Shown piece after piece: positions 16,642 through 27,422 of a stretch of 64,000 nt of DNA. Within the stretch, counting starts at the first letter, position 1. Each line of letters opens with the position of its first letter. Source of the DNA: Sphingobium sp. Cam5-1 (GTDB lineage Bacteria > Pseudomonadota > Alphaproteobacteria > Sphingomonadales > Sphingomonadaceae); contig NZ_CP065138.1 of the NCBI RefSeq assembly GCF_015693305.1, positions 2,482,001 to 2,546,000 on the forward strand, written 5' to 3'. The notes beneath the pieces are model-generated. The model did not search any database and was not told the DNA's origin. It saw nothing but the letters and a program-made list of their open reading frames with translations. Made by a program: the position numbers and the translations under genes.

Positions 16642-17439
16642 ATGCCGAAAACACTGAGCATCGCATCCTGGAACATCAACAGCGTCCGCGCCCGGATCGA
16701 CATAGTCGAACGTTTCCTGACCGAAGAAGCACCTGACATCCTTTGCCTTCAGGAGACGAAGGTGGTGAATGAGATATTTCCCACCGACATGTTCAGGCGT
16801 CTGGGCTATGTTCATCAGGTGCTGAACGGCCAGCGCATGCATCATGGCGTGGCGATCATGAGTAAGGTGCCCATTCATGAGGATGACCGGCTCGATTGGC
16901 AGGCCAATGGCGAAGCCCGCCATGTCGGCGTCCGCCTGGACAATGGCGTGCGGATAGAAAATGTCTATGTCCCTGCCGGAGGCGATATTCCCGACCGGAC
17001 AGTCAACCCCAAATTCGGTCAGAAGCTCGATTTCATTGAGCGCATGATCGAATGGTCCTCCCAGCTTGAGGACAAGCCGACGATCCTCACTGGCGATTTC
17101 AACATCGCGCCCATGGAATGCGATGTGTGGAGCCATAAGCAACTGCTCAATGTCGTCAGCCATACGGCGATTGAATGCGAACTGCTGGGCCGGTTGCAGG
17201 AGTCGAACAATTGGATCGATATCGGCCGCCAATTTTTTCCGGCTCCCGAGCGGCTTTATACCTGGTGGAGCTATCGCGCGCGGGATTGGGCGGAATCGGA
17301 TCGTGGGCGGCGGCTGGATCATATGTGGATGACGCAGGATGTTGCGGCAAAGGCGGTCGGGCACCGTGTTGTCGAACCGGCGCGCAGTTGGACCAAACCA
17401 TCGGATCATGTCCCGATCATTACGGAGTTCGCCTTCTGA
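16642..17439 (+). CDS. xth: exodeoxyribonuclease III (AP endonuclease family 1)
   Basis: Cleaves abasic sites and degrades double-stranded DNA 3' to 5' in base excision repair. The 265-residue protein has all expected motifs: WNINSVRAR near residue 10, LQETK with the metal-binding Glu near residue 36, GDFNIAP near residue 152, [20 protein letters not shown] near residue 213, and the C-terminal SDHVPI with the catalytic Asp-His pair. Followed closely by ribA. Confidence 0.96.
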   Translation: MPKTLSIASWNINSVRARIDIVERFLTEEAPDILCLQETKVVNEIFPTDMFRRLGYVHQVLNGQRMHHGVAIMSKVPIHEDDRLDWQANGEARHVGVRLDNGVRIENVYVPAGGDIPDRTVNPKFGQKLDFIERMIEWSSQLEDKPTILTGDFNIAPMECDVWSHKQLLNVVSHTAIECELLGRLQESNNWIDIGRQFFPAPERLYTWWSYRARDWAESDRGRRLDHMWMTQDVAAKAVGHRVVEPARSWTKPSDHVPIITEFAF

Positions 17440-17452
17440 TGGACCGTCTGCC

Positions 17453-18511
17453 ATGAACGGGCGCGCTGCCGCCCGCGCGATTGACGCTCTGCGCCGTGGT
17501 TGGGCAGTCACCGTTCGTGCGACTGACGGCGCTATACGCGTCATGGCGGTCGAAGGCGCCGATGCCCTGACGCTGAAGACTTTCGATCCTGCGGGCAAAG
17601 CGGACATATTGATAGCAGCTGCCCGGGGCGAGACATTGAAGCTCGCAAACCAGCTTGCTGCTGCCGATCCCGACATGCCCGTGCTGATCGCCCGCGCGCC
17701 GTGGATCGATGGCGATGTTGCTACCGCGATCGCTGACCCGGTACTCGACCTCGCATCCCCGTTGAAGGGACCGTTTGCAGCCAAGCCCCTTACCGCGCCG
17801 CTGGCGGCTAAGGCGACGCTTAAGCTCGCCCGGCTGGCGGGTATCCTGCCTGCTTTCTTTTTGGGATCGGAGGGAGAGAGCGAGGCCGAAGTCAGTGCCG
17901 ATGACATCGACGCTTATGATGACGCTGCTCATCTTGCCATAGCGACGCGCGCGCGGCTGCCGGTGTCAGCCTGCGAGACCGCCGAGATCATTGCCTTTCG
18001 CAGTCCGGATGAGCCACGAGAGCATGTCGCCCTGATCGTTGGGACGCGGGATTCCTCGCCGCCGGTCATCAGGCTGCACAGCGAATGCCTGACCGGGGAC
18101 GTGCTGGGCAGCCTCAAATGCGATTGCGGGCCTCAATTGCATGAGGCGCTGCACCGGATCGCGGACTCACGTTGGGGCGTGTTGCTTTATCTGCGGCAGG
18201 AAGGGCGCGGGATCGGCCTCATCAACAAATTGCGCGCTTATGCCTTGCAGGATCAGGGGTTCGATACCGTCGATGCCAATGTCCGCCTTGGCTTTGCCAT
18301 CGATGCGCGTGATTTCTCGGTCGCGGCGCGCATGCTCAAGCTGCTGGGCATCGAAGAGGTGCGACTGCTCACCAACAATCCCAAGAAGGTGGAGGGGCTG
18401 GAAGGCGCGGGTATCAAGGTGGCAGAACGCCTGCCCATCATCCTGCCTGCCAATCCGCACAATGAACAATATCTGGCGACCAAACGCGATCGTACCGGGC
18501 ATCAACTGTGA
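17453..18511 (+). CDS. ribA: GTP cyclohydrolase II with an N-terminal extension
   Basis: Opens GTP to the pyrimidine precursor of riboflavin. The C-terminal 200 of 352 residues is a standard RibA: the zinc Cys set in [19 protein letters not shown] near residue 205 and [20 protein letters not shown] near residue 250. The first 150 residues begin [14 protein letters not shown], reminiscent of the start of DHBP synthase (RibB), but I see none of the RibB catalytic acidic motif, so that domain looks degenerate. E. coli RibA is about 196 residues. The ATG at 17453 is chosen because upstream sequence overlaps xth. Confidence 0.9.
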   Translation: MNGRAAARAIDALRRGWAVTVRATDGAIRVMAVEGADALTLKTFDPAGKADILIAAARGETLKLANQLAAADPDMPVLIARAPWIDGDVATAIADPVLDLASPLKGPFAAKPLTAPLAAKATLKLARLAGILPAFFLGSEGESEAEVSADDIDAYDDAAHLAIATRARLPVSACETAEIIAFRSPDEPREHVALIVGTRDSSPPVIRLHSECLTGDVLGSLKCDCGPQLHEALHRIADSRWGVLLYLRQEGRGIGLINKLRAYALQDQGFDTVDANVRLGFAIDARDFSVAARMLKLLGIEEVRLLTNNPKKVEGLEGAGIKVAERLPIILPANPHNEQYLATKRDRTGHQL

Positions 18512-19008
18512 CCACGATCCATGTGAACAGCGCCGCCGGGCGGTTGCGGTTCGGCACACTGGACATCCCATGCACGCTCGGCCGGGGCGGCGTTTGCGCG
18601 GCGACCGATAAGCGGGAGGGGGACGGCTGCACGCCGCTAGGGGTCTGGCCGTTGCGGGGCGTTCTGCTGCGGCCGGGAAGGGCGGAGCCTGCCGCAATCC
18701 GGCTTCCATGGCGCTGGGTGAGGGAAGGTGATGGCTGGTCTGACGACCCTGCTGATCCCGCCTACAATCGGCCAGTGCATCTGCCACGAGCATTTTCGGC
18801 GGAATCGCTCCTCTGCGGCGATGATGCCTATGATGTGATCGTCGTGCTGGGGCATAATGACGCGCCGCCGGTGCCGGGGCAGGGCAGCGCGATCTTTCTC
18901 CACCTGTCCGAAGGGCGTCCTACGGCGGGCTGCATCGCCATTGATCGCGACGATATGCTGAAACTGCTGCCGTTGCTGGCTCCGGGCGACGTTATGGAGA
19001 TCATCTAA
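18508..19008 (+). CDS. L,D-transpeptidase (YkuD-domain) family protein
   Basis: 166 residues covering just a YkuD-like domain. The catalytic signature is [16 protein letters not shown], with the His and, 10 residues on, the nucleophilic Cys near residue 141. This enzyme class makes 3-3 peptidoglycan cross-links or attaches proteins to the wall. I see no signal peptide or membrane helix, which is unusual for a periplasmic enzyme but common in this compact subgroup. It starts at GTG overlapping the ribA stop by four bases (GTGA) and ends six bases from the convergent glnD. Confidence 0.85.
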   Translation: MTTIHVNSAAGRLRFGTLDIPCTLGRGGVCAATDKREGDGCTPLGVWPLRGVLLRPGRAEPAAIRLPWRWVREGDGWSDDPADPAYNRPVHLPRAFSAESLLCGDDAYDVIVVLGHNDAPPVPGQGSAIFLHLSEGRPTAGCIAIDRDDMLKLLPLLAPGDVMEII

Positions 19009-19014
19009 GGCAGG

Positions 19015-21777
19015 TCAGGCCTGCTCCAGAGCCTCGCCAATCTCACCGCCAGCCGATTCGCGCAACCGCCGCTCGAGTGTCTGGAGACGTGCCTTGCTCT
19101 CAATCTTGCCACCCAGCAGGTCGGTCACGTAAAATGTATCGACCGCGCGTTCGCCATAAGTGGCGACGTGAGCGCTATGCACCGTGACCTTCGACTGGAA
19201 CAAAGCGTTGGCAAGGCTGAACAGCAGGGCCGGGCGATCGCGGGCATTGACCTCGATCACCGTAAAGCGGTTGGACGCCTTGTTGTCGATCAGCACATTG
19301 GGTTCGATCCGGAACGCTTCGGCGCGGGTGCGGGGCAGGGGACGCGCTTCCAGCTTCGTGATCATGCGGTGGCGGTTCGCCAGCGAATCCTCGATCGCAT
19401 TGCGGATGCGGGTCAGCTGTTCCGGGCTATGGAAAGCGCCGCCCAACGGGTCTTGCACAAGGAAGTTGTCGATCGCGACGCCGTCACGCGTGGTATGGAT
19501 GCGCGCGTCGATGATATTGCCGCCCGCCAGATGGATCGCGCCGGCAATCCGGTAGAACAGGCCCGGATGGTCGGCGGCATAGACGGTGACCAGCGTGGCA
19601 CCGCGCTGCGGATAATATTGCGCGGCAATCGATAAGGGTGAATCGCCCGACGCCAGGATATGCTGCGCATTGTGGATCAGTATGTCCTCAGGCTCGGCGA
19701 TCCAGTAGGATTCGGGCAGGCGCTTGCTGAGCTTCTGGAAGTCGGCCTTCGACATGCCGAGCGCCTTGCGCAGCGATTCCTGCTTGGCGGTGACGCGTTC
19801 GCCGCGACCCTTTTGCTTATGGCCAAGCCGCAGCACTTCCTCGGCAGCCTCATAAAGGTCGCCCAGCAGCTGTCGCTTCCAGCTGTTCCACACGCCGGGA
19901 CCCACAGCGCGGATGTCCACGACGGTGAGGCAGAGCAGCAGGCGAAGCCGCTCGGGGCTCTGCACCACTTCGACGAAATCGAGGATCGTCTTGTAATCGG
20001 CCAGATCACGCTTGAACGCCGTGGCCGACATCAGTAGATGATGGCGCACCAGCCAGGCGACGGTTTCCGTTTCGGCCGGCGTCAGGCCGAGGCGTGGGCA
20101 AAGATGATCGGCCACCTCGGCGCCAAGGACGCTATGGTCGCCGCCACGGCCCTTTGCGATGTCGTGCAGCAGTACCGCGACATAGAGTACCCGGCGAGAC
20201 ACCAGCTTGCCCATGATCTCGGTGGACAATGGGTGGTCTTCCACCAGATCGCCCTTCTCCACGCGGGCCAGAAGCCCGACTGCGCGGATGGTATGCTCGT
20301 CCACCGTATAATGGTGATACATATCGAACTGCATCTGCGCCACGACGCGACGAAAATCGGGGATGAACCGGCCAAACACCGTCGATTCATTCATCCAGCG
20401 CAGCACGGTTTCCGGATCGCGGGGCGATGTCAGCACATCCATGAAAGCCGCATTGGCGCGAGCATCGCGGCGGATTTTCGCCGTGATGAGACCTGCGTCC
20501 CGGCTGGCGGTGCGCATGGCGCTTGGGTGGATGCCCAGCTCATGGCGATCAGCCACCGCGAAGATTTCGAGCAACCGCACCGGGTCCTGCTGGAAAAAGT
20601 CGTCGCTTGGCAGCGCGAGCCGACCACGGTCCAGCACGAACCCGTCCAGCTTCTTGGGACGACGGAATATGGACGGAATATAGCGCCGCCCCTTCGCCGC
20701 CATCTGGTCGTCCAGATGCGCAAGGAACACGGCGGTCAGGTCGCCGACAATTTTTGCGTTTAGGAAATAATAGCGCATGAAGCGCTCCACACCGGAGCGG
20801 CCCTGCCGCGCCGTGAAGTGCATCCGCGTGGCGGTTTCCAGCTGTAGATCGAATGTCAGGCGATCTTCCGCCCGCCCCGTGATCATGTGCAGGTGGCATC
20901 GGACGGCCCAAAGAAAATCCTCTGCCTTCTGGAATTGCCGCAGTTCCAGATCGGTCAGCAAGCCTACATCGACCAGCTCGGCGACGGACTTCACCCGATT
21001 CACATATTTGCCGATCCAGAATAGCGTGTGGAGGTCACGCAGCCCTCCCTTGCCTTCCTTGACATTGGGTTCAACGACATAGCGGCTATCGCCCATGCGC
21101 TTGTGCCGCTCGTCCCGCTCCTCCAGCTTTTCGGTGACGAAAGCGCGCGCCGTCCCCTGCATCACCTCAGCATCGAACCGCTTGGCGGTGTCCTCGTACA
21201 GCGCCCGGTCGCCCCAGACATAACGCGCTTCGAGCAGTGCCGTGCGCACGGTCAGATCCGCCTTGGCCATGCGCATGGTTTCATCGATCGACCGGCTCGA
21301 ATGCCCGACCTTTAGGCCCAAGTCCCAGAGAGAATAGAGCATGGATTCGATGACCTGCTCGGTCCACCCGGTGGGCTTCCATGGCGTGATGAAGGCGATA
21401 TCGACGTCGCTATGCGGCGCCATCTCGCCACGGCCATAGCCGCCGACGGCCATCAGGGTGATGCGCTCGCCCGTGCTGCGATTGCTGGCAGGATAAAGAT
21501 GATGCGTGGTTGCATCGTAGAGCAGGCGCAGAATCTGGTCGATCAGGAACGCAAAGGCGGTCACGGCCTCGCGTCCCCGCGTGGGTTTTGCCTCCAACCG
21601 CTTCGCGACATCGACGCGTCCGGCGTCCAGCGCGGTCTTCAGTTCGCGAACTACCAACCCCCGCAGTTTCGCTGGGTCGCCCCTATGCTCTTGCGCCAGC
21701 GCGTTGATGCTGTCGGAAATCGCGCGCCGGTCGATGATGGAACGGCGAGAGCCAAGGGAGGGGAACTGCATGACCAT
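19015..21777 (-). CDS. glnD: bifunctional [protein-PII] uridylyltransferase / uridylyl-removing enzyme
   Basis: Nitrogen sensor that adds or removes UMP on PII proteins according to glutamine level. The 920-residue protein has the expected order: nucleotidyltransferase with GGYGRGEMAPHSDVDI near residue 112, GlnD-type helical region, HD hydrolase domain with LLHDIAKGRGGDHS near residue 540, and two C-terminal ACT domains (from about 730 and 840). It starts nine bases after the mutS stop and is likely cotranscribed; mutS-glnD proximity is seen in other alphaproteobacteria. Confidence 0.96.
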   Translation of the reverse strand: MVMQFPSLGSRRSIIDRRAISDSINALAQEHRGDPAKLRGLVVRELKTALDAGRVDVAKRLEAKPTRGREAVTAFAFLIDQILRLLYDATTHHLYPASNRSTGERITLMAVGGYGRGEMAPHSDVDIAFITPWKPTGWTEQVIESMLYSLWDLGLKVGHSSRSIDETMRMAKADLTVRTALLEARYVWGDRALYEDTAKRFDAEVMQGTARAFVTEKLEERDERHKRMGDSRYVVEPNVKEGKGGLRDLHTLFWIGKYVNRVKSVAELVDVGLLTDLELRQFQKAEDFLWAVRCHLHMITGRAEDRLTFDLQLETATRMHFTARQGRSGVERFMRYYFLNAKIVGDLTAVFLAHLDDQMAAKGRRYIPSIFRRPKKLDGFVLDRGRLALPSDDFFQQDPVRLLEIFAVADRHELGIHPSAMRTASRDAGLITAKIRRDARANAAFMDVLTSPRDPETVLRWMNESTVFGRFIPDFRRVVAQMQFDMYHHYTVDEHTIRAVGLLARVEKGDLVEDHPLSTEIMGKLVSRRVLYVAVLLHDIAKGRGGDHSVLGAEVADHLCPRLGLTPAETETVAWLVRHHLLMSATAFKRDLADYKTILDFVEVVQSPERLRLLLCLTVVDIRAVGPGVWNSWKRQLLGDLYEAAEEVLRLGHKQKGRGERVTAKQESLRKALGMSKADFQKLSKRLPESYWIAEPEDILIHNAQHILASGDSPLSIAAQYYPQRGATLVTVYAADHPGLFYRIAGAIHLAGGNIIDARIHTTRDGVAIDNFLVQDPLGGAFHSPEQLTRIRNAIEDSLANRHRMITKLEARPLPRTRAEAFRIEPNVLIDNKASNRFTVIEVNARDRPALLFSLANALFQSKVTVHSAHVATYGERAVDTFYVTDLLGGKIESKARLQTLERRLRESAGGEIGEALEQA

Positions 21778-21786
21778 GGGCTCAGT

Positions 21787-24438
21787 CTAGTGTCCGCTGC
21801 TGGCGGCGGCCAGTTGTTTCAAGCGATAAAGCTGCTCCAGCGCCTCGCGCGGAGAAAGCGCATCAGCATCGATCATGTCGAGCGCGGCGCGCAGGGCATC
21901 GACCGCTTCCTCCTCCTGCGCTGCGGCGGCGGCGAAGAGGGGAAGGTCGTCCAGGCCCGCCGCGATGCCGCCAGTCTTTGCCCGGCCCGCCTCCAGCCGG
22001 GTCAACACATCCTTGGCGCGCTTCAGAACGGCGGGCGGCAGCCCGGCAAGCCGCGCGACGGCGAGGCCATAGCTGCGGTCTGCTGGCCCCTCCGCAACCT
22101 CATGAAGCAAGATGAGATCGCCTTTCCACTCGCGGGCACGCACATGGTGCAACGATAGCGACGAGAGCGTCTCGGCCAGCCGTGTCAGTTCATGATAGTG
22201 CGTCGCGAACAGGCACCGGCAGCGGTTGACCTCATGCACCGCTTCGACGACCGCCCAGGCGAGGGCCAGCCCGTCATAGGTGGATGTGCCGCGTCCGACT
22301 TCGTCCAGGATGACGAAGCTGCGTTCCGTCGCCTGCGAAAGGATAGCGGCGGTTTCCACCATCTCGACCATGAACGTCGATCGCCCGCGCGCAAGGTTGT
22401 CCGATGCCCCCACGCGACTGAACAACCGATCGACCAACGTCAGCGTCGCCGACTGAGCAGGGACATAGCTGCCAGCCTGCGCAAGAATCACGATCAACGC
22501 ATTCTGTCGCAGGAAGGTGGATTTACCGCCCATATTGGGGCCGGTGACCAGCCAGAGCCGGTCTTCGGCCCCTAGACAGCAATCGTTGGCGACGAAGGGC
22601 TGCCCTTCCTTCCGGAGCGCGTCCTCGACCACCGGATGTCGGCCGCCAATGATCTCAAGGCACGGTTCGCCGCCCTCCTGGGGCAAGAAATGCGGCCGCT
22701 GCCAGCCTCCTTCGGCGGCGCGCTCCGCCAGCGCTGTGGCAACGTCGAGCCGGGCAAGCGCATCAGCGGCCAGCGCGATCTCTGCCTTGCGAGCCAGGGC
22801 GGCTTCGACAAGATCCTCCAGATGCGCGGCCTCGGCCACTAGCGCATGGGCACCCGCCTGCGCGACCCGTCCGGCCTGTGCATGCAGATCGACCGAATTG
22901 AATCGGACCACGCCCGCCAGCGTCTGGCGATGCGTGAAGCCGCTGTCCGGCTGCATCAGTGGATCGGCGGCCCGTGCGGGCACTTCGACATGATAACCAA
23001 GCACGCCATTATGCCGAATCTTCAGCGACGCGATGCCGGTACGCTCGCGATAGCTTGCCTCCAGAGCAGCGATCGCCCGCCGTCCGTCGCCCGCCATCCG
23101 CCGCAGCTCGTCCAGAGCCGGGTCGTAGCCGTCGGCAATATATCCGCCATTGGCCGTCTCGGTCGGCGGGCTGGGGACCAGCGCTCGCGAAAGGCTGTCC
23201 ACCAACGCTCCGTGGCCATCAAGGGCTGGCAACAGTTGCTGGAGCAGAGGCGGTTGATCGGGCAACCGTCCCAGCCGTTCGCGCAGCATGCGCGCTTCAT
23301 TGAGCCCGTCGCGCAGCTGTCCCAGATCGCGCGGACTGCCCCGGCCTACCGCTATGCGGCCCAGCGCGCGCCCGACGTCGGGCAATGCCCTTAGCGCGGC
23401 ACGCAACTGATCGCGCAGCAGCGGGTCGTCATGGAGGAGTTGCACCAGACCCAGCCGCGCTTCGATCAGCCCTTGATCCATCAACGGTGCAGACAGGTCC
23501 TGCGCCAGCAGCCGGGCGCCTGCGCCGGTGACCGTCCGATCCACCGCCCCCAACAGGCTGCCCGCGCGCGCGCCGCTCATCGTCGCACTGATCTCCAGAC
23601 TTTCCCGTGTGGCCGCGTCGATCGCCACATGGGCGCCACTTGCCTTGCGAACGGGCGGCGCCAGAAAGGGCAGGGTGCCCTTGCCCGCATGATCCAGATA
23701 GGAGACCAGCCCGCCCATCGCGGCCAGCTCCGCCCGGCTGAATTGGCCGAATCCGTCGAGGGTAGCCACGCCGAACAGCCGCTTGAGCGCTGACTCGGCC
23801 CGATTGCTGGAAAATGCCGCACGATCGAACGGATGCGCCTCGGGCAGATCGAGGGCGAGGCCGTCGGGCACGACGATCTCGCTGGGCCGCAGCCGCGCCA
23901 GTTCGGCGGGCAGGTCGCTGGTCCGCAGCGTCAGCGTTTCGAAACGCCCGGTGGAAATGTCGGCCGCAGCTAGCCCGATCTCGCCCACGCCGTCGCCGCC
24001 CGTCTGGGCCAGCGCCACCAACATGTTGTCGCGCTTGGAATCGAGCAGCGTCTCCTCGGTCAGCGTGCCCGCCGTGACATAGCGTACGATGGCGCGGGCC
24101 ACGAGCGCCTTGCTGCCCCGCGTCTTGGCCTCTGCGGGCGTTTCGGTCTGTTCGGCGATGGCGACCCGGTGTCCGGCCTTGATCAGCCGGGCCAGATAAT
24201 TTTCGGCGCTGTGCACGGGCACGCCGCACATGGGAATCGGAGCGCCGCCATGTTCGCCCCGGCTGGTAAGCGCGATGTCCAGCGTCGCTGCGGCGGCCTT
24301 TGCGTCGTCGAAGAACAGTTCGAAGAAGTCGCCCATGCGGTAGAAGAGCAGGCAATCCTGCGCCTCAGCCTTCAACGCCAGATATTGCGCCATCATCGGC
24401 GTCGGCTGGGTCGCGGCGTTTTCCTTGGGGCTGTGCAT
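21787..24438 (-). CDS. mutS: DNA mismatch repair protein MutS
   Basis: Binds mismatches and recruits MutL. The 883-residue protein has the mismatch-binding N-terminal domain with [11 protein letters not shown] near residue 36 (the Phe-x-Glu wedge), connector, lever and clamp, then the ABC-type ATPase with Walker [10 protein letters not shown] near residue 641, [11 protein letters not shown], and Walker [17 protein letters not shown] near residue 705. It is divergent from maeB across 127 bp. Confidence 0.97.
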   Translation of the reverse strand: MHSPKENAATQPTPMMAQYLALKAEAQDCLLFYRMGDFFELFFDDAKAAAATLDIALTSRGEHGGAPIPMCGVPVHSAENYLARLIKAGHRVAIAEQTETPAEAKTRGSKALVARAIVRYVTAGTLTEETLLDSKRDNMLVALAQTGGDGVGEIGLAAADISTGRFETLTLRTSDLPAELARLRPSEIVVPDGLALDLPEAHPFDRAAFSSNRAESALKRLFGVATLDGFGQFSRAELAAMGGLVSYLDHAGKGTLPFLAPPVRKASGAHVAIDAATRESLEISATMSGARAGSLLGAVDRTVTGAGARLLAQDLSAPLMDQGLIEARLGLVQLLHDDPLLRDQLRAALRALPDVGRALGRIAVGRGSPRDLGQLRDGLNEARMLRERLGRLPDQPPLLQQLLPALDGHGALVDSLSRALVPSPPTETANGGYIADGYDPALDELRRMAGDGRRAIAALEASYRERTGIASLKIRHNGVLGYHVEVPARAADPLMQPDSGFTHRQTLAGVVRFNSVDLHAQAGRVAQAGAHALVAEAAHLEDLVEAALARKAEIALAADALARLDVATALAERAAEGGWQRPHFLPQEGGEPCLEIIGGRHPVVEDALRKEGQPFVANDCCLGAEDRLWLVTGPNMGGKSTFLRQNALIVILAQAGSYVPAQSATLTLVDRLFSRVGASDNLARGRSTFMVEMVETAAILSQATERSFVILDEVGRGTSTYDGLALAWAVVEAVHEVNRCRCLFATHYHELTRLAETLSSLSLHHVRAREWKGDLILLHEVAEGPADRSYGLAVARLAGLPPAVLKRAKDVLTRLEAGRAKTGGIAAGLDDLPLFAAAAAQEEEAVDALRAALDMIDADALSPREALEQLYRLKQLAAASSGH

Positions 24439-24565
24439 GACCGTCAGGCGATAGCCGCAAGCGGCAGTTCAGGAAAGGGCGTGAAAAAACGTGCCGCTCA
24501 TGCTTGCCGACAGGTCGGGCTTGCCGCTAGGGCCTGTTTACTAGGTAAAGAGGGGCGGATGCGTC

Positions 24566-26827
24566 ATGACTGATAAGTCGAGTGTGGAATTTTCCGAGCG
24601 CGAGGCGCTGTTCTTCCATTCGACTGGCAGGCCGGGCAAGATCGAAATCATCGCGTCCAAGCCAATGGCGACACAGCGTGACCTCAGCCTTGCCTATTCT
24701 CCCGGCGTCGCCGTGCCGGTACGCGCCATCGCCGCCGATCCGCAGACCGCCTACGACTATACGGCCAAGGGCAATCTGGTCGCGGTCATTTCCAACGGCA
24801 CGGCGATCCTTGGCCTTGGCAATCTGGGCGCGCTCGCATCAAAGCCGGTGATGGAAGGCAAGGCCGTGCTCTTCAAGCGCTTCGCCGACGTGGACTCGAT
24901 CGATATCGAGCTTAAGACCGAGGACGTCGACAAGTTCATCGATGCGGTCGAGCTGATGGAGCCGAGCTTTGGCGGCATCAACCTTGAAGATATCAAAGCG
25001 CCGGAATGCTTCATCATCGAACAGACGCTGAAAGAGCGGATGAACATTCCGGTTTTCCACGACGACCAGCATGGCACCGCCATCATTGCCGCCGCTGGCG
25101 TCATCAATGCCGCGATGCTGACCGGGCGCGACCTTAAGGACATGAAGGTCGTGGTGAATGGCGCAGGGGCGGCCTCCATTTCCTGTACCGAACTGATCAA
25201 GGCGATCGGCGTCTCGCACGACAATGTCATCATGTGCGACAGCAAGGGCGTCATCTATCAGGGCCGTACCGAGGGTATGAACCAGTGGAAATCGGCGCAT
25301 GCGGTGAAGACCGACGCCCGCACGCTGGGCGAAGCGATCAAGGGCGCCGACGTGTTCCTCGGCTTGTCTGTCGCGGGAGCGGTGTCGCAGGACATGGTAA
25401 AGGTGATGGCGGAAAAGCCGATCATCTTCGCCATGGCCAATCCCGACCCGGAAATTGCGCCTCCCGAGGTGTTGGAAGTTCGCCCGGATGCGATCGTCGC
25501 TACCGGGCGGTCGGATTATCCCAACCAGGTCAACAATGTGCTGGGCTTCCCTTTCATTTTCCGGGGCGCTCTGGATGTGCGCGCAACGGGCATCAACGAA
25601 CCGATGAAAGTGGCGGCGGCGCATGCCATCGCTGAACTGGCGCGCGAACAGGTGCCGGAGGAAGTTGCCAAGGCTTACGGCCGTTCACACAGCTTCGGTC
25701 CCGATTACATCATCCCGGCGCCCTTCGATCCGCGTCTGATGGAGGTTGTTCCGGTAGCGGTTGCGCAGGCGGCGATGAAAAGCGGCGTCGCGCAAAAGCC
25801 GATCGCCGACATGGCCGCCTATCGCCAGTCTCTCAAAGGCCGATTGAATCCGACGACTTCGGTCCTCACCACGGCCTATGAGGTCGCCAAGGCCAATCCC
25901 AAGCGCGTCGTGTTCGCCGAAGCGGAGGAAGAAGTGGTGCTGCGCGCCGCGATCCAGTTCCGTGACCTTGGCTATGGCATCCCCGTTCTCGTCGGCCGGA
26001 ACGAGGTCTATGACAAGCTGAAGGCGCTTGGCGTCCGCGATCCTGAGAGTTTCGAACTGCATAACAGCGTCAATTCGCCTCTGGTGCCCGAGATGGTGGA
26101 TACGCTCTACAGTCGGTTGCAGCGGCGCGGTCATCTGCGGCGCGATTGCGAACGCATGGTCAATCGCGATCGCAATATCTTCGGCACCCTGCTTGTCAGC
26201 ATGGGTCATGCGGATGCGATGATCACGGGCGTGACGCGGCCCTTCGCCCAGACTCTGCGCGAGGTGAAGCGCGTCATGGACCCGGTGGTGGGACGCACAG
26301 CCTTCGGCATCCATATCATGGTGTCGAAGGACAAGACGGTGTTCCTGGCCGACACCACCGTCAATGAACGGCCATCCGCCAACGAACTGGCCGACATCGC
26401 CGAGGGCACTGTCGCGGTCGCACGGCGCATGGGTCATGACCCGCGCGTTGCCTTCCTGTCCTATTCCAACTTCGGCAACCCGCCGGGCGGCCATCTGGAA
26501 AATGTCCGCGACGCGCTGAAGGTTCTCGACGGCCGCGATGTCGATTTCGAATATGAAGGCGAAATGACCGCAGACGCGGCGCTCAATCCCGCCGTCATGA
26601 AAAATTATCCCTTCAGCCGCCTGTCCGGCCCGGCCAACATACTCGTCATGCCCGGCCTGCAATCAGCCAATATCTCGGCGAAATTGTTGCGCGAACTGGG
26701 CGGCACGACGATGATTGGCCCAATGCTCGTGGGCATGGAGAAGTCGGTGCAGATCGCGACCATGGCGTCCAACGCGTCCGAACTGCTGACGCTGGCAGTA
26801 CTGGCTTCGGCAGGGGTGGCTCTTTAG
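24566..26827 (+). CDS. maeB: NADP-dependent malic enzyme with phosphotransacetylase-like domain
   Basis: Converts malate to pyruvate, CO2 and NADPH. The 753-residue protein is the large MaeB type. Malic N-terminal and NAD-binding domains span about 1-430: YSPGVAVPVRAI, VFHDDQHGTAII near residue 165, and VVNGAGAASISC near residue 193. A C-terminal phosphotransacetylase-like domain from about 440 usually acts as an acetyl-CoA-responsive regulatory domain. It ends 13 bases from the convergent cofC stop. Confidence 0.96.
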   Translation: MTDKSSVEFSEREALFFHSTGRPGKIEIIASKPMATQRDLSLAYSPGVAVPVRAIAADPQTAYDYTAKGNLVAVISNGTAILGLGNLGALASKPVMEGKAVLFKRFADVDSIDIELKTEDVDKFIDAVELMEPSFGGINLEDIKAPECFIIEQTLKERMNIPVFHDDQHGTAIIAAAGVINAAMLTGRDLKDMKVVVNGAGAASISCTELIKAIGVSHDNVIMCDSKGVIYQGRTEGMNQWKSAHAVKTDARTLGEAIKGADVFLGLSVAGAVSQDMVKVMAEKPIIFAMANPDPEIAPPEVLEVRPDAIVATGRSDYPNQVNNVLGFPFIFRGALDVRATGINEPMKVAAAHAIAELAREQVPEEVAKAYGRSHSFGPDYIIPAPFDPRLMEVVPVAVAQAAMKSGVAQKPIADMAAYRQSLKGRLNPTTSVLTTAYEVAKANPKRVVFAEAEEEVVLRAAIQFRDLGYGIPVLVGRNEVYDKLKALGVRDPESFELHNSVNSPLVPEMVDTLYSRLQRRGHLRRDCERMVNRDRNIFGTLLVSMGHADAMITGVTRPFAQTLREVKRVMDPVVGRTAFGIHIMVSKDKTVFLADTTVNERPSANELADIAEGTVAVARRMGHDPRVAFLSYSNFGNPPGGHLENVRDALKVLDGRDVDFEYEGEMTADAALNPAVMKNYPFSRLSGPANILVMPGLQSANISAKLLRELGGTTMIGPMLVGMEKSVQIATMASNASELLTLAVLASAGVAL

Positions 26828-26840
26828 GGAAGAGGCAGGG

Positions 26841-27419
26841 CTAGCCCCGCCGCCAGAGGGCCAGTTCTTCCGGCCGATCGATATCGAGTTCCAGTCCGGG
26901 CCGTTGCACGCTGCGAAAAGGCAGGCCGAGCCGTTCCGCTTCGGCCTCATGCGCGGCAAAACTGCCCTCTCCATAATGGAAGCGGAACTCGGCCGCGCCG
27001 GGGAGGGGGAGTAAGAGCGCGTTGGTGCCCGTGCCCGCATGATCGGGCGCGACCGCGATGCCATCCCTCGGCAGGTTCAGCAGTGCCGTCACGTCGTCAG
27101 GCTCGATCAAAGGCAGATCAGCCGACAATATCAACAGCCGATCGACCCCTTCCCCAATCGCCGCGTCTCGGGCGCTGATCAAGGCTACGTTCAAGCCGCG
27201 TCCCGGGTCAGTAAGCAGCGGAATATCCTCTGCCAGACCATGGCGCGAAGGCCCCAGCAATAAAACCTGCTCCCGCCCTGCAACCGCCTGAGCAGCAGAA
27301 ACGGTTTGGCGCAGCATCGTCGCCACCAGCTTTTGCCTCTCATCCTCGCCAAGCACAGGGGACAGCCGCGTCTTGCACAATTGCGGCGCCTTGACCGGGA
27401 TGACGATCCAGCAGCGCAC
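26841..27419 (-). CDS. cofC: 2-phospho-L-lactate (or PEP/phosphoglycerate) guanylyltransferase, coenzyme F420 synthesis
   Basis: Activates 2-phospholactate, PEP or a related acid with GTP for CofD. The 192-residue protein has the nucleotidyltransferase start VIPVKAPQLCKTRLSPVL, with the conserved Lys-Thr-Arg-Leu, then GRGLNVALISA near residue 73 and the metal-binding LSADLPLI near residue 98. Context makes the call secure: it is the last gene of a cofE-cofD-cofC operon and starts three bases after cofD. Which substrate it uses (phospholactate, PEP or 3-phosphoglycerate) cannot be read here. Confidence 0.88.
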   Translation of the reverse strand: MRCWIVIPVKAPQLCKTRLSPVLGEDERQKLVATMLRQTVSAAQAVAGREQVLLLGPSRHGLAEDIPLLTDPGRGLNVALISARDAAIGEGVDRLLILSADLPLIEPDDVTALLNLPRDGIAVAPDHAGTGTNALLLPLPGAAEFRFHYGEGSFAAHEAEAERLGLPFRSVQRPGLELDIDRPEELALWRRG

Positions 27420-27422
27420 GGT

